DNA from: Anaerolineales bacterium
GTDB taxonomy: Bacteria > Chloroflexota > Anaerolineae > Anaerolineales > Villigracilaceae
DNA: 57,351 bases
Direction of reading: 5' to 3'
NCBI GenBank assembly: GCA_030018695.1
Contig: JASEHI010000008.1
Location: 1 to 57,351 of the forward strand
Shown here: in pieces, positions 8,779 through 17,068 of the stretch
Layout: every line of letters starts with the position of its first letter
Numbering within the stretch: the first letter of the stretch is position 1
Notes under the pieces: model-generated
Seen by the model: the letters and a program-made list of their open reading frames with translations, nothing else
The model's database searches: none
Told to the model about the DNA's origin: nothing
Position numbers and translations under genes: made by a program

Positions 8779-9717
8779 TTATGTTTTTTTCTCATGCACT
8801 GATACTGTTCTGATTACATAGGGAGGTTGTCCCATTGACTGCGTGTAAATACGAGACAAGTATTCGCCCATGATACCCAGGGAGAAAAGCGTTGCACCTG
8901 AAAATATAGAGATCACCGAGGCCAGAAAAGGAAAGCCGGGTACGCTCCCCCCCTCGATGAAATATCGCCCAATAACATAGATTAGCACACTTATGCCAAA
9001 TAAAGTCAATACAAAACCGACCAAACTAGCCAGGCGTAATGGCAAGGTGCTGAACCCGGTCACCATATCCACGGCATGACTGACCAATTTGCCAAAGGTA
9101 TAAGTGGAAGAACTAGACCGCCGCGGCGCGTAACAAACAGGGACAGCAGCATAGCGTGTTGCGCCCCAAGTTAAGAGAACATCAATCGAAACCGAGGGAC
9201 TGGCATAATTGGCAAAGGCATTGCGCGCCGAAGTGTAAAACGCCCGAAATGGATTAACTTGACGCGCAATCTCGTGACCCAGAACATTGCGCAGTACCAA
9301 ACGGATCAATTGGGATGCCAGCCCGCGCCAAAAACTTTGCTGAACATGTTTGGGCGTACCGTAAACCACGTCATAACCATCACTCAGCTTTGCCAACAAC
9401 AATGGAATTTCCTCTGGGGGTTGCTGTAAATCATCATCCATGGTCACGATCACTTCATACCGCGCCGCACGGATACCGCACAGCAGGGCGTTGTGCTGGC
9501 CGTAATTGCGCATTAGATTGATGCCGGTCACCCAGGGATACTCGCGGGATAACGCTTGTATCGTCTGCCAGCTTTTGTCGCGGCTGCCGTCGTTGACCAG
9601 GATGACTTCAAAAGCTTCGGCAACTTCCGGGAGAACCTGGCTGAGCTTTTGCACCAGAAGAGGTATGGTCTCTGCCCCGTCGTACACCGGAATGACAATG
9701 GATATGTTCATAGGCAT
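8779..9717 (-). CDS. Family 2 polyprenyl-phosphate glycosyltransferase (ArnC/DPM1-like)
   Basis: A 312-aa protein starting MPMNISIVIPVYDGAETIP. The GT-A core has LVNDGSRDKSW and VTMDDDLQQPPEEIP (DDD/DxD) at about residues 30-100. Two C-terminal membrane helices follow (about 230-300), as in enzymes that load sugars onto undecaprenyl phosphate. The GT-C proteins nearby would use such lipid-linked donors. Upstream in-frame starts run through the glycosyltransferase remnant at 9806-9985 and are not used. The gap to the GNAT gene is 15 bp. Confidence 0.8.
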   Translation of the reverse strand: MPMNISIVIPVYDGAETIPLLVQKLSQVLPEVAEAFEVILVNDGSRDKSWQTIQALSREYPWVTGINLMRNYGQHNALLCGIRAARYEVIVTMDDDLQQPPEEIPLLLAKLSDGYDVVYGTPKHVQQSFWRGLASQLIRLVLRNVLGHEIARQVNPFRAFYTSARNAFANYASPSVSIDVLLTWGATRYAAVPVCYAPRRSSSSTYTFGKLVSHAVDMVTGFSTLPLRLASLVGFVLTLFGISVLIYVIGRYFIEGGSVPGFPFLASVISIFSGATLFSLGIMGEYLSRIYTQSMGQPPYVIRTVSVHEKKT

Positions 9718-9805
9718 CACTTCATTGTTTACAGCAACAGGGATAATTCTATCCAAAAAATACGGTCTCACCTGGTTGGAACAGCCCAGCGCTTTGACAG
9801 AAATG

Positions 9806-9985
9806 CTACGCTTTCTCGCGTGGATCTTTCCCTTTGCGCTTACGGTCCCACACCCACCCTCCCAACAGGATGGCAGCGGCAATCATTATGATTATGATCA
9901 CAATGACCGGAAACGACAGGCCCCACAGCGGCCACTCGGTGTAACGGTCGGTGTACCAATACCCAAACAGCACCAGGAACACTCC
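9806..9985 (-). pseudogene. 3' remnant of a second copy of the GT-C membrane gene
   Basis: It encodes a segment starting GVFLVLFGYWYTDRY and ending GGWVWDRKRKGK. This matches the C-terminus of the 534-aa membrane protein at 11581-13185 (GVFLVLFGYWYADRYTDW, then GGWGWDRREKRK) at both protein and DNA level. Upstream sequence is lost and replaced by the AbiE cassette. It is a direct duplicate of only about 180 bp. Confidence 0.7.
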
Positions 9986-9990
9986 TGATG

Positions 9991-10755
9991 CTACAACTGT
10001 AAGGCATTCCATAGCCCTTCCAGCGTTGGTGAGACTTCTTCCCAGCGGATAAACTGAGGAAGTAGCGGGCGTAAGTCACGTTCCCAGTTGGCACTGGCTT
10101 TCTTCAGGGCTTCATCCACGATCGCTCGCGATAACTCAATATCATACAACCTTAGCTTTTCATAAACCAGGCTGGCGTCGAGCCGGACGCCTTGTGCCGT
10201 GAGCAGCCAGACATCATAGAGATCGCGCGGCTTGCCGCGCATCAATAAGGCACGCACTTTTTCGGCCAGGAGGTGTTCCACGCTCAATGTCGTGACGACA
10301 AACGGTCGGACATCGTCGTACTCCGAGGAAACCAGGGCGCGCTGGGTGATGACGTTCTCCTGGCGAAGGCTGATGTCCACGCGGACTTTTCCTTTCGTGC
10401 GGTCACGTCCATCGAAAAGCGGCCCTTGATAACTTGTATCGAAACTGTATCCTACGTCGGATTGCCAGGCATAACGCATTTCAGCCATGATGCCAAAATC
10501 ACGCAGACCAGCGAGAGTGGCATTCCATAAGTTCTTTATCGCTTGTATGTCAGTTGGCCCGTTGAAGTCCAGGTCTTCGGAATAGCGATTACCCCGATAC
10601 ACGATCCGCAAGGCCGTACCGCCTTTGAACACGAGCGCTTGCGAACGATTGAAAAGGAGAAAAAGCAATAAGTGTTGGAGGTAGTCGCGTTCCTGGACCT
10701 GAACGCCAATCCCATGCCGCTGGGCCAGGCGTTGGATTTGCGAGCGGGTCAACAT
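9991..10755 (-). CDS. abiEii: AbiEii nucleotidyltransferase toxin (type IV toxin-antitoxin)
   Basis: A 254-aa protein. The nucleotidyltransferase signature FKGGTALRIVY with RYSEDLDF (KGG-x-x-L, D-x-D) is at about residues 45-75. The catalytic-lysine region HLLAEKVRALLMRGKPRDLYDVW follows, diagnostic for the AbiEii family. Members modify tRNA 3' ends and stop growth. The ATG at 10755 shares one base with the antitoxin stop (TGATG), so translation is coupled. The 3' end touches the glycosyltransferase remnant. Confidence 0.88.
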   Translation of the reverse strand: MLTRSQIQRLAQRHGIGVQVQERDYLQHLLLFLLFNRSQALVFKGGTALRIVYRGNRYSEDLDFNGPTDIQAIKNLWNATLAGLRDFGIMAEMRYAWQSDVGYSFDTSYQGPLFDGRDRTKGKVRVDISLRQENVITQRALVSSEYDDVRPFVVTTLSVEHLLAEKVRALLMRGKPRDLYDVWLLTAQGVRLDASLVYEKLRLYDIELSRAIVDEALKKASANWERDLRPLLPQFIRWEEVSPTLEGLWNALQL

Positions 10756-11534
10756 CAGGCAACTCCTGGGGGAAATAGATCCTGGCGGGGGACGTTGACA
10801 TACACCTTCCAATAAGGATGATACGTCCCCTGTAAGGGTTTCTGTGGATCGAGCCGAACGGGTCCGCTGGATGGCTCCAGCCCTTCCGCTGGTTGCCCAA
10901 GGGCTTCGAGCAAATAGCCAAGACGAGAGGAAAGACTCCGCTTGTGCAATTTCCGCGCATATTCGATCATTTCGGTTATGTCTACTGCCCCCTCCGTCAC
11001 GGCATTGTGCAGCGCTTTGGCTACCTCCGATACGCCGCCGGCATATTCCGGCAAAGCGATGCTGTCCAGGATGGCCTTAGATCTGTCTGCTATGACCACC
11101 GGCAAGCCGGCAAGAGTCTCACGCCGGTACCCGAAAAAGGCCTCTGGTTTCAACCTCACGAATTTGAAGGCCATCCCGCGAAAGAGAACTTCCCTTTTCT
11201 GTCGGCTGGTTGCCACGAAGACGGTACGAGGCGCTTGATCAGTAAAGCCATGGAAATGCAAGGCAGACCAAAAGGAGATGTAAGAGGGGGATACCAGGTG
11301 GCTGCCCACGAATAAAGGATTGGAGAACGCCTGTTCTGGTGTAAGCCCAAGCATAACGTATTTTCCCCGTTCGATGCGCGCAATCAGGCCGTCCCTTTCC
11401 ATGCGTCGAAGGAGATGGGCGGTCTGCATTTTATCCAATCCGAGCAAATCCGTTACCGTCCGGCTGTCGAAGGCAAATAACTCGTGTTGGAGCAGAAGCC
11501 GGGCTATTGAAATAGGCGTGATTTGTTGTGGCAT
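10755..11534 (-). CDS. abiEi: AbiEi antitoxin
   Basis: A 259-aa protein with an N-terminal winged helix (about residues 8-65: RTVTDLLGLDKMQTAHLLRRMERDGLIARIERGKYVM). A mid domain reads SHLVSPSYISFWSALHFHGF and VFVATSRQKR, the usual AbiEi_4-type core. It should repress its own promoter and counter the AbiEii product without direct binding. It lies upstream of the toxin, with stop and start overlapping. Confidence 0.87.
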   Translation of the reverse strand: MPQQITPISIARLLLQHELFAFDSRTVTDLLGLDKMQTAHLLRRMERDGLIARIERGKYVMLGLTPEQAFSNPLFVGSHLVSPSYISFWSALHFHGFTDQAPRTVFVATSRQKREVLFRGMAFKFVRLKPEAFFGYRRETLAGLPVVIADRSKAILDSIALPEYAGGVSEVAKALHNAVTEGAVDITEMIEYARKLHKRSLSSRLGYLLEALGQPAEGLEPSSGPVRLDPQKPLQGTYHPYWKVYVNVPRQDLFPPGVA

Positions 11535-11565
11535 TATTGCAACTCACTCATACAATCTCAAAACC

Positions 11566-11571
11566 ATTATA
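11566..11571 (-). promoter_or_regulatory. -10 box of the AbiE operon
   Basis: Minus-strand TATAAT (GTGTATAATGG) lies 31 bp upstream of abiEi, directly after the stop of the preceding membrane gene. No clear -35 is visible. Confidence 0.4.
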
Positions 11572-11580
11572 CACCTTTCT

Positions 11581-13185
11581 TTATTCCACTAATTTTTTGC
11601 GTTTTTCCCGCCGATCCCACCCCCACCCACCCAGCAGGATGAGGAATCCAATGAACGCGATCCCCAGCACAACTTGCAGGAACGACAGACTCCACAGCGG
11701 CCAGTCGGTGTAACGGTCGGCGTACCAGTATCCGAACAGCACCAGAAACACCCCTTCCACGGCCAGGATGCGCCCAAACCAGGGACTGCGCGCCGCGCGC
11801 CAGTACGTCCATGCTCCGGCGGCCAGCGCAGCCTGGAACAGTATCAGGATGACCCGGTAACGCGGGTTGTCCCACTGATCGCCGCCGGCGCGGGCGGAAG
11901 AGAGGACTATCCACCCCCAGGTCGCCAGCCAGAGCCAGAGCCAGGCGCGGCGTTCATTTTTCGGCGCGACCTTCCAGGAGGCAATCAACGCGAAAATCAG
12001 GAGGGGCAGGAGCGCGTACCAGCCCAGGGCGCGGAAAATAGCCAGGGTATACCAGGGCCAGGGCGCCGGGTCGGCTATCGCGGCTGGCAGGACAGGCTGG
12101 AACAGCCCGTAAGCTGTCACCAGCGGCAGGTGCAGGAATTTCGGCAGGGCATCGAAGAGCGGCTGGAGGCCGTCGGAGGCGCGCTGGGTCAGGTATAAGT
12201 CCCACTGGGCAGAGTAGCCCAGCCAGTTGGCAAGCGTCTCGAACAGCGACGCGCCGGCCAAAGAACCGCGCGCCAGTCCCAGCCAGAGCAAGAGAACAGC
12301 GGCTATCCCCACGCCTGGCACAGCCAGCGCAAGACGCCAGGAGATATGCACACCACGCCGCAGCCAGAGAAAGCCTCCCGTGACGAGCAGAGCAAAGATA
12401 GCCACCCCTGGCGAGAACAATAACATCCCGGCCAGGCCGCCGGCCATCCAGGCAATGGCCGTCCGGCGGCGCGCCTGCCAGGTCACCGCGCCCAGGAACA
12501 GCATGGCGATGAAAGTGATCAGGAACGGCTCGCGCATCTGCGAGCTGCCTAGCAGGATGCTTTCGGGATATAAGGCCATGATCCAGGCCGCGAATGCGCC
12601 CACCGACGCGCCCCAGGCCTGCCGCGCTGCTTTCCAGGTCAGTGCGACGCCGATGGCAGCCACCAGCGCGGCCAGCAGGATGATCAGCCAGGGACGATGG
12701 ATGTCTGGACTCAGGTAGCGATAGACCAGCGCGCTCAACGCCAGCAGCCCGCCGTACTGGTCGGCGCTGTGCGCAGCACCTACTCGGTATGATTTAGCGA
12801 AAGACGACAAGACAGGGTGGTTCGAATTGGCAAGGCTCCAGGCTTGTGTATCGCGGGTAAAGGCATCTCTGAAAACGTAACCGGCTTGCTGCACATCGGT
12901 TGGGTAACCGGCAACCGGCAGAATATAAGTCAGGGCGATGCCCAGGCCGAGGCGCAGGAAAAGCGTCAGGAGCAGCATCCAGGCTAAAGTCCGGCCCGCG
13001 CCTGCCCGACGCCAGAGAGCGGCCAGGGCAGAAAGTCCCAGAGCCAGTATAAATGAGTAAGCCAGCCAGCCAATCCACCACGTGCCGCCATCCAGCGCAG
13101 AAAGGAATGCGCCCACCCCCAGGCTGGCGGGGATAATCCATTTCAGGTCACGTGCGAAGCACCTACTCGGCAGAAACGTTTTCAT
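11581..13185 (-). CDS. GT-C type multi-spanning membrane protein
   Basis: A 534-aa protein with about 12 membrane helices and a FRDAFTRDTQAW loop after helix 3-4. It is arginine-rich between helices and at the C-terminus (WDRREKRKK). The fold resembles polyprenyl-sugar glycosyltransferases, and no enzyme activity can be named. Two copies of element A are inside it. One encodes the N-terminal PSRCFAR. The other (12770-12787) is read as RVGAAH between FAKSY and SADQYGG. Its start overlaps the upstream gene's stop by 23 bp. Confidence 0.6.
   Translation of the reverse strand: MKTFLPSRCFARDLKWIIPASLGVGAFLSALDGGTWWIGWLAYSFILALGLSALAALWRRAGAGRTLAWMLLLTLFLRLGLGIALTYILPVAGYPTDVQQAGYVFRDAFTRDTQAWSLANSNHPVLSSFAKSYRVGAAHSADQYGGLLALSALVYRYLSPDIHRPWLIILLAALVAAIGVALTWKAARQAWGASVGAFAAWIMALYPESILLGSSQMREPFLITFIAMLFLGAVTWQARRRTAIAWMAGGLAGMLLFSPGVAIFALLVTGGFLWLRRGVHISWRLALAVPGVGIAAVLLLWLGLARGSLAGASLFETLANWLGYSAQWDLYLTQRASDGLQPLFDALPKFLHLPLVTAYGLFQPVLPAAIADPAPWPWYTLAIFRALGWYALLPLLIFALIASWKVAPKNERRAWLWLWLATWGWIVLSSARAGGDQWDNPRYRVILILFQAALAAGAWTYWRAARSPWFGRILAVEGVFLVLFGYWYADRYTDWPLWSLSFLQVVLGIAFIGFLILLGGWGWDRREKRKKLVE
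12770..12787 (+). repeat. Element A inside a membrane-protein gene (in frame)
   Basis: An exact 18-bp copy. On the coding (minus) strand it is CCGAGTAGGTGCTGCGCA, read in frame 2 as RVGAAH. Confidence 0.85.
13153..13170 (+). repeat. Element A at a stop/start junction
   Basis: A 17/18 match (GCGAAGC for GCGCAGC). In one frame it supplies the stop of the 13163-14560 gene (SAE then TAG). In another it encodes residues 6-11 (PSRCFA) of the next protein. Confidence 0.8.
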
Positions 13186-14560
13186 TCTTTCCTTTTCTAA
13201 CGCGGCGGGTGATTTGTAGGCCCCACCACAGCACCAGAAATACGACCAGTGACTGCATGGGGACGAGGAAGCGCGGGTTGTCGCCGTGGTCGAGCAGGGT
13301 CTGCAAAATGGAAGTCAGCCAGAGGGTGCTGGCAGCGAACCAGAGAAAGGCATCCATTTTCAAGGCCAGGCGCACTTTCTTGCTGACAAGCGCCAAGGAG
13401 CCGAAAATGAAGGCGATGTTTGCAAACACCATCCCGCCACGCGCAAACGCAACCTTCCCAGCCAGGGCCATCGAGATGAGTGGGTTTGTAAATGCCTCAG
13501 GCGACCAGTATACCGGCGCTTTCCAGAACCAGAGCCAGCCTTGCAGCACGCTGCGCAGGTAGAGGCCGGGATGCTCGAGGATCAACTGAATGGAGATCTT
13601 TGCCAGCAGGTTGGAGAGCGGGATGAAACCAAGCCCGGAGACCTCTTGCAGGGCCGGGATGGCGTCCCAGATGGCGTTGCCCGGCGCGCCGGTCTGGGCA
13701 ACGCGCGCCTGGCGATATTGAATGTAAGTATCGCGGATGGCGGCATACTCATCCGGTACGTACTCGAAGAAGAGGCCGGTGTGTTGGACGAGATGATAAC
13801 CGCTCATGGTGGTCACGCTCCAGATTTCGAAGCGCTGGTGGATGAAATTCACCCACGCGGCGATGATGAGCAGACCCGTCAGCCCGGTGGCCAGGGCTGC
13901 GCTCCAGCGTATCTTGCGCGCGGTTGTCCGCCATGCGCAGCACCTATTCGGGAAGATGAACAGAAAGAAGGCTGCCCAAAAGGGTAGGAAGATGAACAGA
14001 CCGCGGGTCAGGGTGGCCAAGCCGCCGGTCAAGCCGCTCGCCAGCGCGACAGCCACGATCTGCCAGAGCGGGCGTTTGCTATCCGCCGCACAGCACCTGC
14101 TCGGGAGGAGCAGCCAGGCGATCCCGGCCAGCGAGGCGGCGATGAAAAAGGTCGTCAGGCTCTCGGTGATCAGGTTGGCTTCGAAAAAGAGCTGCTGCAA
14201 GTTGAGCGTGTGCGCCAGGGCGGCCAGCGCCCCAAACCAGCCTTTGCCGCTCACACGCCAGCCGATGTAGAAGAAGAGCAGAGTGGTCAGGAAGCCGAGA
14301 GCCAGTTGCGCGGCATAGACGCACTCATCCGAGCCACTCAGGGCCAGGAAGGCCGGGTAGCCGGGCATGCGCGTGCCGTCGTAGCTTGTCCAGCCGTGCT
14401 GAATCGCCTCGGCCAGGCGACGGTAACTGGCGGTATCGTTATAGGCCACTGGCCGGTAGAAAAGGTAAAGCAATACCCGCTCGATAACCGAGAGTGTCCC
14501 CACAATTGCCAGCCAGGCGCGCGGTTTTAGATTGGAAAATGACTTCAATATCTTAACCAT
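13163..14560 (-). CDS. GT-C type membrane glycosyltransferase-like protein
   Basis: A 465-aa protein with about 9 hydrophobic helices and a first external loop YNDTASYRRLAEAI that contains the acidic residue expected in GT-C catalytic loops. It resembles the other long membrane proteins of this cluster. Two in-frame A copies lie in it (IFPNRCCAW and LLPSRCCAA). Its last three codons and stop come from a third. The start overlaps the GT4 stop by 8 bp, so it is in the same operon. Confidence 0.6.
   Translation of the reverse strand: MVKILKSFSNLKPRAWLAIVGTLSVIERVLLYLFYRPVAYNDTASYRRLAEAIQHGWTSYDGTRMPGYPAFLALSGSDECVYAAQLALGFLTTLLFFYIGWRVSGKGWFGALAALAHTLNLQQLFFEANLITESLTTFFIAASLAGIAWLLLPSRCCAADSKRPLWQIVAVALASGLTGGLATLTRGLFIFLPFWAAFFLFIFPNRCCAWRTTARKIRWSAALATGLTGLLIIAAWVNFIHQRFEIWSVTTMSGYHLVQHTGLFFEYVPDEYAAIRDTYIQYRQARVAQTGAPGNAIWDAIPALQEVSGLGFIPLSNLLAKISIQLILEHPGLYLRSVLQGWLWFWKAPVYWSPEAFTNPLISMALAGKVAFARGGMVFANIAFIFGSLALVSKKVRLALKMDAFLWFAASTLWLTSILQTLLDHGDNPRFLVPMQSLVVFLVLWWGLQITRRVRKGKNENVSAE
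13934..13951 (+). repeat. Element A variant, in frame
   Basis: TGCGCAGCACCTATTCGG, one mismatch. The coding strand is read as PNRCCA within the gene at 13163-14560. Confidence 0.8.
14087..14104 (+). repeat. Element A variant, in frame
   Basis: CGCACAGCACCTGCTCGG, three mismatches. It is read as PSRCCA in the same gene and the same frame as the copy at 13934. Confidence 0.7.
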
Positions 14561-15677
14561 TAAAGTTCTCTAAAATTCGACGGGCGCGCGCAGTCCACGA
14601 ATACCCTTTTACATCGGCACGGGCGCGCTGACCCAGGGCCTGCCGCCGTTTCGCATCGGCCAATAGTAGCTCCCCGAGGCTGCTTTCCCATGCCGCGGCG
14701 TCATCCGGCGGGCAGAAGACGGCGTTGTTTTCATTCAACACTTCGCGCAACACGGGCAGGTAGCTGCTGAGAATCGCCCGGCCGGCGGCCATATACTCGA
14801 ACATCTTCATCGGGCTGCAGATGTCGGCGGTATCCCCGCCGCTGGAGGTGGAAACCGTCCGTTCGTAGGGCATGAGCAGGATATCCGCGGCGGCCTGGTA
14901 GAGCGGGATGCGCGCGTTAGGAACGAAGCCGCTGAAGGTGACATTTCGCAGCCCAGAGGCGGCGGCGCGGCCGCGCCACTCGTCCACTTCCTGGGGGCGG
15001 CCGCCGACCCACAGGAAATTGACTTCCGGGAACCTTGCAGCCAGGGTCAGAAAGATTCCTGCGCCGCGCCCGGCATACAGGTGGCCGGTGCAGACAACGG
15101 TCGGGCCGGGGGGCAGGCCAAGTTGACGGCGGGCAGGCTGCGGGTCCGGCAGGTGTTCGTAACGTTCCAGATCCACGCCGTCCGGGGCGATGACGACCTG
15201 TTCATCCGTCAGGGCTGGCCGGTAGCGGCGTTCCAATTCGCGGCGCAGGGCGTGGGTGATGGGCAGCAGACGCTTCTTTCCGGGCAATCGCAGAAAGAGA
15301 TGGTACCACAGCCGGCCGAAGCCTCCAGCGGGGAAATCGTGCATTTCGAGCATGACCGGCAACCCGGCGAGCAGACCGAGCGCGGCGGACTGCACCGGCC
15401 AGGCGTAGAGCAAATCGGCTTCCAGGCGGCGGGCGCGGCGGACTGCGATCCAGGGGAAGATGCGGCGCGAGCCGGGGAGCCATTCGATGGGAAAGGATGT
15501 AGCGAGGCCATAGTGAGCTTCCAATGGCTGATGGCCGATGGCAGATGGCGGATTGGCAGGCACAAGCAGGATAGGCTCATGACCAAGCTGGGCAAAGGCC
15601 TGGCAGACTTTCATGACCTGCAGGCTGTTGGCTGTATCGGAGGGCACCTGGGAGGCGGAAACGAGAACAATCTTCAT
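14553..15677 (-). CDS. Family 4 glycosyltransferase
   Basis: A 374-aa GT-B enzyme starting MKIVLVSASQVPSDTAN. It has the C-terminal donor-binding part VVCTGHLYAGRGAGIFLTLA, FVPNARIPLYQAADILLMPY and SPMKMFEYMAAGRAILSS (E-x7-E region) of GT4 retaining transferases. The open frame extends 145 codons upstream through the flippase gene in another frame and through element A. The ATG at 15677 fits the family N-terminus. It probably adds a sugar to the polysaccharide repeat unit. Confidence 0.87.
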   Translation of the reverse strand: MKIVLVSASQVPSDTANSLQVMKVCQAFAQLGHEPILLVPANPPSAIGHQPLEAHYGLATSFPIEWLPGSRRIFPWIAVRRARRLEADLLYAWPVQSAALGLLAGLPVMLEMHDFPAGGFGRLWYHLFLRLPGKKRLLPITHALRRELERRYRPALTDEQVVIAPDGVDLERYEHLPDPQPARRQLGLPPGPTVVCTGHLYAGRGAGIFLTLAARFPEVNFLWVGGRPQEVDEWRGRAAASGLRNVTFSGFVPNARIPLYQAAADILLMPYERTVSTSSGGDTADICSPMKMFEYMAAGRAILSSYLPVLREVLNENNAVFCPPDDAAAWESSLGELLLADAKRRQALGQRARADVKGYSWTARARRILENFNG

Positions 15678-15693
15678 GGCTGGCTGATCGTCG

Positions 15694-15711
15694 TGCGCAG
15701 CACCTACTCGG
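15694..15711 (+). repeat. Element A at the end of the flippase gene
   Basis: An exact 18-bp copy. The coding strand supplies FAE-TAG, the stop of the flippase gene. The rest forms the spacer before the GT4 start. Confidence 0.85.
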
Positions 15712-17068
15712 CAAATTGTCGGCGGCGAACTTCCCGCAGGCCACGCAGAGTGATCAACCCGATGGAAACGATGAAATATCCGCTCAGAATGGCGGCTACC
15801 ATCAAATGACCGTAACGCGGCGCGAGAGAATAAATAAGGGCGAGTTCGATCACGCCGGTCAGCGCGGAAACCCAAACCGGGTATCCCGACTTGCCCAGGG
15901 ATAAGAGCAGCGAGCGATTCCACTGGAAGATGCTGGCAAAGCCATAGCCCAGGAGGAGAATCAGCAGAACTGGATACGCCGGGCGCGCCTTGGCGGTATA
16001 CAGGGCCGGGATCAGCCACCATCCGGTCAGCGCCCACAGGCCCCAAATCGCCGCGACCACGCTGCTGGTGATGATGCTGATGCGTTTGAGCAGGCGCAAT
16101 GTGGCAGCCCATTGTGCTGCGGCAACCGTCCGGGCGATCTCGGTATACGTCGGCACGATGAAAGGATCGAGTATCAGGGTGATGGGCAGGATGAAGGTCA
16201 TGGCGATTTTGAAGTAACCGACCTCGGTCGTGGAAAGCAAGGCGGCGATATAGAGCGGTATGTTATCGCGGAAGAACAGATTGACGCTGCCGTTCAGGTT
16301 GGTGTTGACTGCGAATAGCGCCATAGCGCGTTTACCCGAAAGCGCGCCCAACGGCGTGCGCCACCAGCCTGAGCTGAGGGCGCTGTTCAATTCGCGTCCG
16401 GCCAAAATGGCCACCGATACGCCGAGATAAGTCTTGCCGAGCAAGTATGCCAAAAGTATATTCTGGATCAAATAGGGGACGAGAGCCTCACCCGCCCATC
16501 GGTTCAGTAGGAATAGTCCCGAAATTGTCGAGGCGGTGATGACGCTTTGCACCAGGTTTATGCGCGCCAGACGGTCGAAACGATGTGTAGCCTGCAAGAC
16601 CCCGGCAGAGGTCTCATAAACCAGATTGCTGAGAAGGATAAGACCATAGAAGATAAACCAGGGGGTGGTATGAATGTCTTTGGCGAAAACCCTGGCTGCC
16701 CAAGGGCTGAGGAGGGCCAGGATGGTGAATGCCGCAACCGATGTGAGCGCCTCGGTCAGTCCGGCGGCCTTTACCAATGCGGCCGCCTCTGGCTTCTTCT
16801 TTTCGGCGAGCGCCGGGCCCAGGCGCTTTACCACCACCTCGCTCATGCGGAAGGAGAGCAGGCGATTGATGTTGGCGGCAAAGGTCACGATGGTGGCAAT
16901 CAAGCCCCAAGCGGTCACCCCGATCAGATGGACGGCGAGGATGCCCTGCACGAAGATCAGGGCGGAGGAAAGGACGTTACTGCCGAAAAGATAACTGCTA
17001 TTCTTGACCACCCGGCGCAGCAGATTGTCTTCCTTCCAAATGGCAGAGACTTTTTGGAAAACCGTCAT
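15704..17068 (-). CDS. Polysaccharide flippase (Wzx/MATE-like)
   Basis: A 454-aa protein with about 12-14 hydrophobic segments, starting MTVFQKVSAIWKEDN. Typical oligosaccharide-flippase features are the N-terminal NSSYLFGSNVLSSALIFVQGILAV, a helix-pair repeat and polar FFRDNIPLYIAALL. It would move lipid-linked glycan across the membrane. The start at 17068 overlaps the epimerase stop by ATGA, and that ATG is created at the edge of the nested repeat. The final residues and stop come from element A. Confidence 0.8.
   Translation of the reverse strand: MTVFQKVSAIWKEDNLLRRVVKNSSYLFGSNVLSSALIFVQGILAVHLIGVTAWGLIATIVTFAANINRLLSFRMSEVVVKRLGPALAEKKKPEAAALVKAAGLTEALTSVAAFTILALLSPWAARVFAKDIHTTPWFIFYGLILLSNLVYETSAGVLQATHRFDRLARINLVQSVITASTISGLFLLNRWAGEALVPYLIQNILLAYLLGKTYLGVSVAILAGRELNSALSSGWWRTPLGALSGKRAMALFAVNTNLNGSVNLFFRDNIPLYIAALLSTTEVGYFKIAMTFILPITLILDPFIVPTYTEIARTVAAAQWAATLRLLKRISIITSSVVAAIWGLWALTGWWLIPALYTAKARPAYPVLLILLLGYGFASIFQWNRSLLLSLGKSGYPVWVSALTGVIELALIYSLAPRYGHLMVAAILSGYFIVSIGLITLRGLREVRRRQFAE

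Noticed and set aside
15678-16112. N-terminal extension of the GT4 protein
   Set aside because: The extra 145 codons overlap the flippase gene and element A. The GT4 fold starts at MKIVLVSAS.
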